Source: an uncultured Lachnospiraceae bacterium
GTDB taxonomy: Bacteria > Bacillota > Clostridia > Lachnospirales > Lachnospiraceae
Reading direction: 5' to 3'
Assembly: GCA_947594335.1 (NCBI GenBank)
Contig: CANQEC010000184.1
Coordinates: forward strand, 1 to 5,271
Length of the DNA: 5,271 bases
Under the pieces are notes generated by a model, which ran no database searches, had not been told where the DNA came from, and saw only the letters and a program-made list of their open reading frames with translations. A program made the position numbers and the translations under genes. Below, in pieces: positions 1 to 5,152 of the stretch. Within the stretch, counting starts at the first letter, position 1. Each line of letters opens with the position of its first letter.

Positions 1-822
1 CTGTGCAAGCAGCCTGGCGACATCCTCTCCCTGGTCATATCCGATCTCAAACATCAGCTTCCCGCCGGCTTTAAGAAAGTTCTTTGCTTCCCCGATTATC
101 CTGCGGTAAAAATACAGCCCGTCAGCGTGTCCGTCCAGCGCCATACGCGGTTCAAAAAGCCGGACCTCATCCGAAAGCTCCCGGATCACATCCGTCCTGA
201 TATACGGGGGGTTCGAGACAATCAGATCATAAATTCCGTCAATGTTTTCAAATATATCACTTTCTATCCATGTGATATCAGCACCGAGCCTTTCCCCGTT
301 TTCCTCTGCCGCCGTAAGAGCAGCCTTTGAGAGGTCAGACGCCGCGGCTTCAATATCCGGACACATTTTTTTCAGGCAGATGGCAATGCACCCGGAACCC
401 GTACACAGATCAAGCACTTTCCGGGGTTCTTTCCTGTTTCCAGAAGGCTGCTCCCGGAGATATCTTACGGCCTCTTCCACAAGTATCTCCGTATCCTGGC
501 GCGGAATCAGCACATCTTCGCGGACGCGGAATTTAAATCCCATAAACTCCTGCTCGCCGGTCAGCCGCTGCAGCGGAACATGAGCGGCGCGGCGCCGAAC
601 AAGTGCCAGATACGCTTCCTGCGCGGACAGCTCCATGGGTCTCTGCCTCTCGAGCAGGAATTTTGTGCGGTCCATGCCGGTCACATATTCTATAAGATAC
701 CATGCATCCACAGCCGCATCGTCAATCCCGCGCGCAGAAAGCAGCTCCTGGGCCGCTTTCTGCGTTTCCCAAAAGCTCCTGTTTTGAACCGCCGTTATCT
801 CCCGCTGTTCCTGCTCATGCAC
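1..822 (-). CDS. prmC: Peptide chain release factor N5-glutamine methyltransferase PrmC, 3' end beyond window
   Basis: PrmC transfers a methyl group from S-adenosylmethionine to the glutamine of the GGQ motif in release factors RF1 and RF2, which improves peptide release in the cytoplasm. The window holds 274 codons; the family is usually about 280-290 residues, so only a short C-terminal piece is missing. The N-terminal helical release-factor-binding domain covers about residues 15-95. It is followed by the family signature LIPRQDTE (105-112), the SAM-binding motif LDLCTGSG (137-144) and the catalytic NPPY (204-207). RQDTE replaces the commoner RPETE, and Cys140 sits where Gly is usual in the SAM loop; both look tolerable. 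The start is read as GTG at 822, because AAAGGAG lies 8 nt upstream, whereas the ATG at 818 is in another frame that stops after seven codons. The first 8 nt overlap the end of the DUF1385 gene, which suggests translational coupling. prfA is the expected next gene beyond the left edge. Confidence 0.95.
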   Translation of the reverse strand, partial: MHEQEQREITAVQNRSFWETQKAAQELLSARGIDDAAVDAWYLIEYVTGMDRTKFLLERQRPMELSAQEAYLALVRRRAAHVPLQRLTGEQEFMGFKFRVREDVLIPRQDTEILVEEAVRYLREQPSGNRKEPRKVLDLCTGSGCIAICLKKMCPDIEAAASDLSKAALTAAEENGERLGADITWIESDIFENIDGIYDLIVSNPPYIRTDVIRELSDEVRLFEPRMALDGHADGLYFYRRIIGEAKNFLKAGGKLMFEIGYDQGEDVARLLAQ

Positions 823-1954
823 TCTGCGTACTCCTTTGCTCCCCGTCAAAATCATCAGCGGCGCTGTCCACCGTCTCATAATGGGTTCCAAATTGTTCAT
901 TCAGAAACTTTTTCCAGTCAAAAACAGCTTCCACAGCCGCGATCGCCACCTCAATCATGGAATCGTCCGGCTCTCTGGTCGTCATATGCTGCATCGCCAT
1001 GCCAGGTCTGCTCAGCAGATTGACAAAGGCATTGTCCGAGCTGCCCGCAAGCCGGATAAACTCATAGGATACGCCGGCGATCAGCGGAAGCAGCGCAAGG
1101 CGCAGAACAATCCTCCAAAACGCCGTGTTGACATGAAACAGCATAAAAAGAGGGATACTGAACATCATGATGAACACGATACTGATAAACATGACAATGA
1201 ACAGAAAGCTTGTTCCGCAGCGCTTATGCTCCCGTGAGCAGCCGCGGACATTCTCCACCTTCAGTTCCAGGCCGTTCTCGATACAGTTGATGCATTTATG
1301 CTCGGCCCCATGATACATGAATGTTCTCTGAATATCCTTCATCCTTGAGATGATCGCCAGATAGCTGACAAAGATCACGACACGGACGAACCCCTCCGCG
1401 ATCAGTATGACAACCTCGGAGGTGATTACCTGCCTGAGCAGTCTTGAGATAAAATAGGGGAGCATCATGAACAGCGCAACCGAAACGCCGACGGAAAAAA
1501 TAACCGTCAATATCATAAGCAGATCATTCTCGCTCTCATCTTTGCCGCCCGCGGCTATCTGCTCCGCTTCTTTCGCAAGCTTTTCCTCGCACTTCTCAAG
1601 GACAGCCTCCGCCTCTTTCATTTTTCCTTTCGCCCTCAGCCGGTCCGCCTTTTTTGACGCTTTCTCCCGCTCTCCGGCTTCACGTTCATACCGTTCCTCC
1701 TCTGATTCTTCCGCAAACAGAGAAGCCGAATACATGAGCGTCTTCATTCCAAGCACCATGGAATCAAAAAAGTTAACAATCCCGCGGATGATGGGAAGCT
1801 TCGCAATTTTCCTGCTGCGGAATTTTCCTTTGCATTCCTGCAGATCCACAACGATCTTTCCGTCAGCTGTTCTGACTCCTACCGCGTACTTGTCTCCGTT
1901 CCGCATCATGATGCCTTCAATGACAGCCTGCCCTCCTATACCGGATGGTTTCAT
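815..1954 (-). CDS. yqhQ: DUF1385 family (YqhQ-like) integral membrane protein
   Basis: This 379-residue protein belongs to the DUF1385 family, which includes Bacillus subtilis YqhQ and is often labelled a predicted metal-dependent enzyme; the reaction is not known. The family opening GGQAVIEGIMMR is at residues 7-18. Conserved His/Cys-rich stretches follow: YHGAEHKCINC (214-224) and CGTSFLF (246-252). These could hold a metal, but that is inference. Hydrophobic segments at about 145-170, 180-204, 248-274 and 280-300 suggest four membrane spans. Residues 82-142 form a highly charged Glu/Lys/Arg/Ala stretch, probably a coiled coil, which likely accounts for the length being above what I recall as usual (about 300-320). 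The ATG at 1954 has a G-rich GGGGGA 6-7 nt upstream, a modest binding site. The gene sits between the repeat block and prmC, which it overlaps by 8 nt. No convincing promoter is visible; TACAAT at 1972-1977 is a weak -10 candidate with no good -35. Confidence 0.9.
   Translation of the reverse strand: MKPSGIGGQAVIEGIMMRNGDKYAVGVRTADGKIVVDLQECKGKFRSRKIAKLPIIRGIVNFFDSMVLGMKTLMYSASLFAEESEEERYEREAGEREKASKKADRLRAKGKMKEAEAVLEKCEEKLAKEAEQIAAGGKDESENDLLMILTVIFSVGVSVALFMMLPYFISRLLRQVITSEVVILIAEGFVRVVIFVSYLAIISRMKDIQRTFMYHGAEHKCINCIENGLELKVENVRGCSREHKRCGTSFLFIVMFISIVFIMMFSIPLFMLFHVNTAFWRIVLRLALLPLIAGVSYEFIRLAGSSDNAFVNLLSRPGMAMQHMTTREPDDSMIEVAIAAVEAVFDWKKFLNEQFGTHYETVDSAADDFDGEQRSTQSA
831..837 (-). promoter_or_regulatory. 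Ribosome binding site of prmC
   Basis: AAAGGAG lies inside the 3' end of the DUF1385 gene, 8 nt before the GTG at 822. It decides the start: the frame opened by this GTG carries all PrmC motifs, while the overlapping ATG at 818 gives a frame that stops almost at once. Confidence 0.8.
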
Positions 1955-1995
1955 AAAATATCCCCCATTTCATTGTAAACTTTTGCGCCCTTCAG

Positions 1996-2107
1996 AATAC
2001 GAAAGCCGATTGCTTCGCTGCTTTGCAGCTCCCGCCGCCTACTCAGGACGCCTTAAATTACGAAAGCCCACGGGTCGCTCCGTGCTTGCGCACTCCCGCG
2101 CCCCTTT
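1996..2107. repeat. 112-bp direct repeat, copy 1
   Basis: This copy matches 2120-2231 at a constant offset of 124 bp, with 109 of 112 bases identical (differences at 2035, 2041 and 2044). Each copy is itself made of two related subunits. Read on the minus strand, both begin GCGGGAG and end GGCTTTCGTA, 41 and 38 nt long. Each subunit can fold into two hairpins: a first one, GTGC-GCAA-GCAC in one subunit and GCTGC-AAA-GCAGC in the other, and a second one pairing CGRAGC with GCTTTCG around one bulged T. The copy lies directly upstream of the DUF1385 gene. It looks like a dispersed intergenic repeat or a repeated structured RNA; the function is unknown. Confidence 0.9.
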
Positions 2108-2119
2108 CAGAGCCACTAT

Positions 2120-2231
2120 AATACGAAAGCCGATTGCTTCGCTGCTTTGCAGCTCCCGTCGCCTGCTTAGGACGCCTTAAATTACGAAAGCCCACGGGTC
2201 GCTCCGTGCTTGCGCACTCCCGCGCCCCTTT
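2120..2231. repeat. 112-bp direct repeat, copy 2
   Basis: This is the second copy of the 112-bp repeat, separated from copy 1 by 12 bp (2108-2119). It carries the same two subunits with the same hairpin potential. A GCGCCC(C)-TTTCAG boundary sequence occurs both at the end of copy 1 and just before copy 1, which suggests the duplicated unit was the full 124 bp and arose by tandem duplication. The open frame read through it on the minus strand shows no protein-like character. Confidence 0.9.
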
Positions 2232-2233
2232 GC

Positions 2234-2293
2234 CATGTATTCGCAAATCGCATCACTCACATACGTTCGTGATTGCTGTTTTGCTCATACATG
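2234..2293. repeat. 60-bp imperfect inverted repeat (long hairpin)
   Basis: CATGTAT at 2234-2240 pairs with ATACATG at 2287-2293. Inward, GCAAA can pair with TTTGC-like sequence, GC with GC, and ATCAC with GTGAT, with small bulges, leaving a loop of about 12 nt. It abuts copy 2 of the 112-bp repeat with only two bases between them, so the two may be parts of one composite element. There is no T-run after it on either strand, so it is not a typical intrinsic terminator. Confidence 0.7.
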
Positions 2294-2298
2294 TCAGC

Positions 2299-2360
2299 GT
2301 CTCTTATGCATAGTCAGTCCGGCAGATAAATCTGCCGCCTGCCTCTGCATAGAGACAGGC
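2299..2360. repeat. Nested inverted repeats, alternative hairpins
   Basis: Several pairings share this segment. GGCAGAT-AA-ATCTGCC (2321-2336) forms a compact hairpin. GCCTGCCTCT (2337-2346) pairs with AGAGACAGGC (2351-2360) around GCAT. Alternatively GTCTCTTATGCA (2299-2310) pairs with TGCATAGAGAC (2346-2356), enclosing the first hairpin. The TTTCTT after 2360 on the plus strand is a weak T-run, but no plus-strand gene lies upstream that would need a terminator. The function is unknown. Confidence 0.6.
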
Positions 2361-2369
2361 TTTCTTGGT

Positions 2370-2401
2370 AAAAAATAGGATGAGATTTTGCAATCTCATC
2401 C
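2370..2401 (-). terminator. Intrinsic terminator after rpmE
   Basis: On the minus strand a perfect 10-bp stem, GGATGAGATT (2401-2392) and AATCTCATCC (2387-2378), closes a GCAA tetraloop and is followed by TATTTTTT. It begins 51 nt after the rpmE stop codon. The opposite strand lacks a T-run, so it acts on leftward transcription. It should separate rpmE from the DUF1385-prmC pair, at least partly. Confidence 0.93.
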
Positions 2402-2452
2402 TTAACATACTGTCCTCTGACCGCCAGGCAGGGACGATACTGCGTTTCCACA

Positions 2453-2659
2453 CTATTTTGACTGAAGACCGTATTTTCTGTTGAATTTATCGATACGTCC
2501 GCGAGCCGCTACAGATTTCTGCTGGCCTGTGTAGAACGAATGGCACTTTGAGCAGACTTCAACATGGATATCCTGCTTTGTGGAGCCTGTTACAAAAGTA
2601 TTGCCGCAGTTGCACGTAACCGTTGCCTGATAATACTTCGGATGGATTCCTTCCTTCAT
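2453..2659 (-). CDS. rpmE: Large-subunit ribosomal protein bL31, zinc-binding form
   Basis: bL31 is a small protein of the 50S subunit that contributes to the bridge between subunits. The 68-residue product begins MKEGIHPKYY and carries the zinc ligands CxC at Cys16 and Cys18 and CxxC at Cys36 and Cys39, so it is the C+ (zinc-containing) form rather than the zinc-free paralogue made under zinc shortage. The length is normal. The ATG at 2659 has GAGGTG 5 nt upstream. The gene has its own near-consensus promoter just after rho, a structured leader of about 195 nt, and an intrinsic terminator downstream, so it is probably mainly monocistronic, with possible read-through from rho because no terminator separates the two. 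rho-rpmE adjacency is common in Firmicutes. Confidence 0.97.
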   Translation of the reverse strand: MKEGIHPKYYQATVTCNCGNTFVTGSTKQDIHVEVCSKCHSFYTGQQKSVAARGRIDKFNRKYGLQSK

Positions 2660-2855
2660 GATTTCACCTCTTTATTCTGATATTGTGAACTGCTGATCTG
2701 CGCATACGCGCCGACCGATTCCCGGTCAATGACGTGCGGGGTCCTTCTGCCGCGCCGCGCCAAGATACCCCGGGCTATCCCTGCAAGTCCCTGCAGGTAT
2801 GCCGCGGAAGCTCTCTCAAAAAAACTTCCTCTGTGAATCTCCTTCCACAAACAGC
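2660..2855 (-). promoter_or_regulatory. Structured 5' leader of rpmE, candidate ribosomal-protein leader
   Basis: The stretch from the predicted transcription start to the rpmE ATG is about 195 nt, long for a 68-codon gene. It is G+C-rich and can fold. In transcript order: GGAAG with CUUCC flanking a U7 run (about 2829-2806); AUACC with GGUAU (2800-2796 and 2768-2764) enclosing GGG-AUAG-CCC; the hairpin GACCG-GGAAU-CGGUC (2727-2713); and GCGC-GUAU-GCGC just before an unpaired, A-rich ribosome binding region. Autogenous control by bL31 through rpmE leaders is known from other bacteria, which makes that role plausible here. Whether this matches a described leader family cannot be told by eye. 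A 64-codon frame runs through it but is judged not coding. Confidence 0.5.
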
Positions 2856-2861
2856 GTTTGC

Positions 2862-2890
2862 ATTATACCACAGCCCTTCCGCAAATGCAA
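2862..2890 (-). promoter_or_regulatory. Promoter of rpmE (sigma-A type)
   Basis: On the minus strand TTGCAT (2890-2885) and TATAAT (2867-2862) are 17 bp apart, and a TGG immediately before TATAAT supplies an extended -10. The start of transcription is expected near 2855. The -35 lies only 6 bp beyond the rho stop codon. This is the strongest promoter match in the window. Confidence 0.85.
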
Positions 2891-2895
2891 CTGTT

Positions 2896-4734
2896 TTAAA
2901 TAAATTTCTGTCTTCTGACCCTTGTCACCAGTTCCCGGTTATCCCTCGTATGGACGAACATATTCAGAATATTTTCGACCGCCTCATCTGATTTCATGCC
3001 GTTCAGCGCGCGGCGCATGATATCAACCGCTTCCTGTTCCTCGCGGTCGAGCAGAAGATCATCCCTTCTGGTGCCGGACTTTGGAATATCAACAGCCGGG
3101 AACACTCTCTTTTCCGAGAGCTTCCGGTCGAGGACAAGCTCCATATTTCCCGTCCCTTTAAATTCCTCATAGACAACGTCATCCATCTTGCTTCCTGTAT
3201 CAACAAGAGCCGTGGCAAGAATCGTCAGGCTTCCGCCTTCACGCATCTTCCTCGCCGCTCCGAAAAACCGTTTCGGCATATGAAGCGCCGCCGGGTCAAG
3301 ACCGCCGGAAAGCGTACGTCCGCTCGGAGAAACCGTCAGATTGTATGCGCGGGCAAGGCGCGTGATACTGTCAAGCAGGATCGTGACATTTTCCTTATGC
3401 TCCACGAGGCGCTTCGCGCGCTCGATCACCATCTCGGAAACCCGTTTGTGATGCTCCGGAAGCTCGTCAAACGTTGAGTAAATGACTTCCACATTCTCCC
3501 CGCGGATCGACTCCTTGATATCCGTTACCTCCTCAGGACGCTCATCAATCAGAAGGATCAGCAGCTTCATATGAGGATCATTCTGCAGGATCGATCTCGC
3601 CACATCTTTCAGCAGCGTCGTCTTTCCTGCCTTGGGCGGCGACACGATCATGCCTCTCTGCCCTTTTCCGATCGGGGAAAACAGATCCACGATCCGCATC
3701 GCGACAGCCCGCGAGCCGCGCTCCATGCGCAGTCTTTCATTCGGAAAAATCGGCGTCATATCTTCAAAATTATACCGCTTCATCGCCTCGGAAGGTATCA
3801 TGCCGTTGATCGTCTTGAGATACAGAAGCGCGCTGAATTTCTCCTGCTGAGATTTGATCCTTGTATTGCCGGTAATGATGTCACCTGTTTTCAGGCCAAA
3901 TCTGCGGATCTGGGACGGCGATACGTAAACGTCGCTGTCTCCGGGCAGATAATTGTCGCTTCGGATAAATCCATACCCATCCTGCATGACTTCCAGGATC
4001 CCTCCGACGGAAATGCCGCTGTCAAGCTGCGCAAGGTCCATCGGGGGCTTATCCGCGGAGGTATCCGCCGCCTGTATATTTTCCTGCCGTTCCGCGGGAG
4101 CGGATATCTCCCGCCGCTCCGCGTCCTGATAGGGAGTTCTCCTCTCCGCCGCGGACTGCTGGGCGCGCTCCGCATACGGCGTATTCTCTCCTCTGTCCGC
4201 ATACGTATAATTTGTTCTCTTCTCAGCCGTAAAAGATGCATCCCGCCTTGCGGACGTATTATTATTTCTCGTATAAGTATAGTTATTTGTATAATTGTTC
4301 TCGCGGCGCGGGCGCACATTTCCATCCCGCGGAGTGCGGATGACATTCCTGGTCCGCGTAGTATCCCGCTGAACTCCTCCCGCCGAAGAAGGATTCTGGG
4401 CGGTTATTCCCGTACTCTGGCTGTTTCCCCCGGAAACCGCATCCTGTCCCTGCGTGTTCCCGGAAAGTCCCGGATCACGCTGTATGTTTTCCACAGTCTC
4501 AGCGGACTCTCCCACAGATACAGCAGACTGTTTCTTCTCCTCGAAAACCTCGCCGGCATTTTGAACCTGCCCGGTCTTCTCCTGTTCGGTCTTTTCCTGT
4601 TCGTTTTTTTCATCAAATGAAACCAGAAGATTGATCAGATCGCTTTTTTTCATCGCAGAAATGCCTCTCATGCCCAGAGACTTCGCCAGTTCTTTGAGCC
4701 TGACCAGAGACATTAATTCATATTTTTCTCTCAT
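2896..4734 (-). CDS. rho: Transcription termination factor Rho with long low-complexity insertion
   Basis: Rho is a ring-shaped hexameric RNA helicase that binds nascent RNA and uses ATP to release RNA polymerase. Residues are counted from the ATG at 4734 (612 aa). The N-terminal SAP-like Rho_N helices are at 1-39. A hydrophilic Asn/Gln/Arg/Glu-rich insertion follows at about 42-238. The cold-shock-type RNA-binding domain is at about 239-310, with GYGFIRS (253-259) and DVYVSPSQIRRF (268-279). In the ATPase domain the Walker A is PPKAGKTT (366-373), DERPEEVT is at 397-404, the Walker B Asp is 455 in LLDSITRLARAYN, the GSKMD loop has Lys516, and the arginine finger is Arg543 in EKRVFP. All key residues are present, so it should be active. 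E. coli Rho is 419 residues; the insertion explains the difference. A GTG at 4740 is in frame, but only the ATG at 4734 has a usable GAGG upstream. The gene has its own promoter and leader and no terminator before rpmE. Confidence 0.97.
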   Translation of the reverse strand: MREKYELMSLVRLKELAKSLGMRGISAMKKSDLINLLVSFDEKNEQEKTEQEKTGQVQNAGEVFEEKKQSAVSVGESAETVENIQRDPGLSGNTQGQDAVSGGNSQSTGITAQNPSSAGGVQRDTTRTRNVIRTPRDGNVRPRRENNYTNNYTYTRNNNTSARRDASFTAEKRTNYTYADRGENTPYAERAQQSAAERRTPYQDAERREISAPAERQENIQAADTSADKPPMDLAQLDSGISVGGILEVMQDGYGFIRSDNYLPGDSDVYVSPSQIRRFGLKTGDIITGNTRIKSQQEKFSALLYLKTINGMIPSEAMKRYNFEDMTPIFPNERLRMERGSRAVAMRIVDLFSPIGKGQRGMIVSPPKAGKTTLLKDVARSILQNDPHMKLLILLIDERPEEVTDIKESIRGENVEVIYSTFDELPEHHKRVSEMVIERAKRLVEHKENVTILLDSITRLARAYNLTVSPSGRTLSGGLDPAALHMPKRFFGAARKMREGGSLTILATALVDTGSKMDDVVYEEFKGTGNMELVLDRKLSEKRVFPAVDIPKSGTRRDDLLLDREEQEAVDIMRRALNGMKSDEAVENILNMFVHTRDNRELVTRVRRQKFI

Positions 4735-4737
4735 AAA

Positions 4738-4743
4738 CACCTC
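4738..4743 (-). promoter_or_regulatory. Ribosome binding site of rho
   Basis: GAGGTG precedes the ATG at 4734; from GAGG the spacing is 5 nt. The alternative GTG at 4740 would overlap this site and has no binding site of its own, so the ATG is the likelier start. Confidence 0.65.
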
Positions 4744-4748
4744 ATCAT

Positions 4749-4835
4749 TCAGATTTTGTCAAATTTACATATTCTCTCTTTTGTCACAGATTCCTTATTC
4801 CTTAACGGGATGTTTGTCTGAACTGACATGAACAC
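4749..4835 (-). CDS. Candidate leader ORF upstream of rho, 28 codons, unproven
   Basis: A small frame in the rho leader ends with TGA at 4751-4749, 14 nt before the rho ATG. From GTG at 4835 it gives 28 residues ending in a charged tail, KERICKFDKI. The GTG has GGAGAGG 8 nt upstream (4850-4844). An in-frame ATG follows at 4829, but that is too far from this site. The frame stays open back to an ATG at 4904 (51 residues), which has no ribosome binding site. A short leader peptide gene before rho is known in E. coli (rhoL), though no similarity is claimed. The predicted peptide reads as a soluble, basic protein tail and matches no family I recognise. Its third codon positions are less G+C-rich than I would expect of neighbouring genes, which counts against it. 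Confidence 0.3.
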   Translation of the reverse strand: MFMSVQTNIPLRNKESVTKERICKFDKI

Positions 4836-4840
4836 TCTGT

Positions 4841-4888
4841 CTGCCTCTCCATAGGGGGAGCGGCAGTAAATTCCGCCGCAAGCGGCAG
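4841..4888 (-). promoter_or_regulatory. Competing hairpins in the rho leader
   Basis: Three pairings are possible in the transcript. H1: CUGCCG (4888-4883) with CGGCGG (4878-4873), one wobble pair, closing a CUUG tetraloop. H2: GCGGC (4879-4875) with GCCGC (4864-4860). H3: CUGCCgCUCC (4866-4857) with GGAGaGGCAG (4850-4841), one mismatch. H2 excludes both H1 and H3. The 3' arm of H3 contains the GGAGAGG that would serve the candidate leader ORF. No T-run follows, so this is not an intrinsic terminator. A switch-like role is inference. Confidence 0.45.
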
Positions 4889-4940
4889 CAGAAATAACAA
4901 ACATAATGGCTGAATTTACAGAACTAGACCATTTGTTAGC

Positions 4941-4969
4941 ATTATAGCATACAACTTTATAAAATGGAA
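4941..4969 (-). promoter_or_regulatory. Likely promoter of rho (extended -10)
   Basis: On the minus strand TATAAT (4946-4941) is preceded by TGC, an extended -10. At 17 bp spacing the -35 is TTCCAT, a poor match, but the upstream DNA (about 4970-5000) is rich in A and T and could act as an UP element. Transcription would begin near 4934, giving rho a leader of about 200 nt. Confidence 0.65.
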
Positions 4970-5056
4970 GTGAAATTTTATTTTTATCCGCTGTTTTCTT
5001 GTTATTTTAAAGAAGTACTCCGGATTTATCTGCTTTTCCAAACAGATTGCAGGTAT

Positions 5057-5083
5057 GCTGCTGTTCGGAAAATGAACAGCAGC
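5057..5083. repeat. Perfect 10-bp inverted repeat
   Basis: GCTGCTGTTC (5057-5066) and GAACAGCAGC (5074-5083) are perfectly complementary around a 7-nt loop. Neither side has a T-run, so it is not a standard intrinsic terminator. It lies about 70 nt after the stop of the partial gene at the right edge and could be a 3' stabilising hairpin or a protein-binding site. The rest of 4905-5152 shows no gene I can support. Confidence 0.6.
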
Positions 5084-5152
5084 GCCCTTTGAAACCAGGC
5101 AGAGCCGGCAAAATCTCTTTTCCCGTGAAAACGTCATCAAAACGCGGTCCTG

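Noticed and set aside
2117..2122. TATAAT on the plus strand between the two 112-bp repeats
   Set aside because: There is no -35 at suitable spacing and no plus-strand gene downstream; it arises at the repeat junction.
1467..2180. A 237-codon plus-strand frame
   Set aside because: It is antisense to the DUF1385 gene and then runs into the repeats. The Ser/Arg/Phe-rich translation is a shadow of the Glu/Lys-rich coding strand.
1996..2231. Possible CRISPR array
   Set aside because: There are only two long copies with a 12-bp gap and internal subunits of unequal length. There are no short uniform repeats with unique spacers, and no cas genes nearby.
2058..2246. A 62-codon minus-strand frame through the repeats
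   Set aside because: It spans the boundary of two direct repeats and consists of hairpin sequence; the translation is Arg/Gly-rich and not protein-like.
2656..2850. A 64-codon minus-strand frame overlapping the rpmE start by ATGA
   Set aside because: It begins with TTG about 5 nt from the predicted transcription start, without room for a binding site. It coincides with the folded rpmE leader and shows no familiar protein features. The overlap is tempting but probably chance.
3571..4620. A 349-codon open frame on the plus strand
   Set aside because: It lies wholly antisense to rho, which has all its family motifs. The translation is Arg/Ile/Ser-rich without recognisable domains, as expected from the complement of a G+C-biased coding strand.
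4734..4762. TTGACA (4762-4757, minus strand), a perfect -35 consensus close to rho
   Set aside because: At 17 bp spacing the -10 would be TGTTTA, overlapping the rho start codon, so transcription would begin inside the gene. The extended -10 promoter at 4941-4969 is a better candidate.
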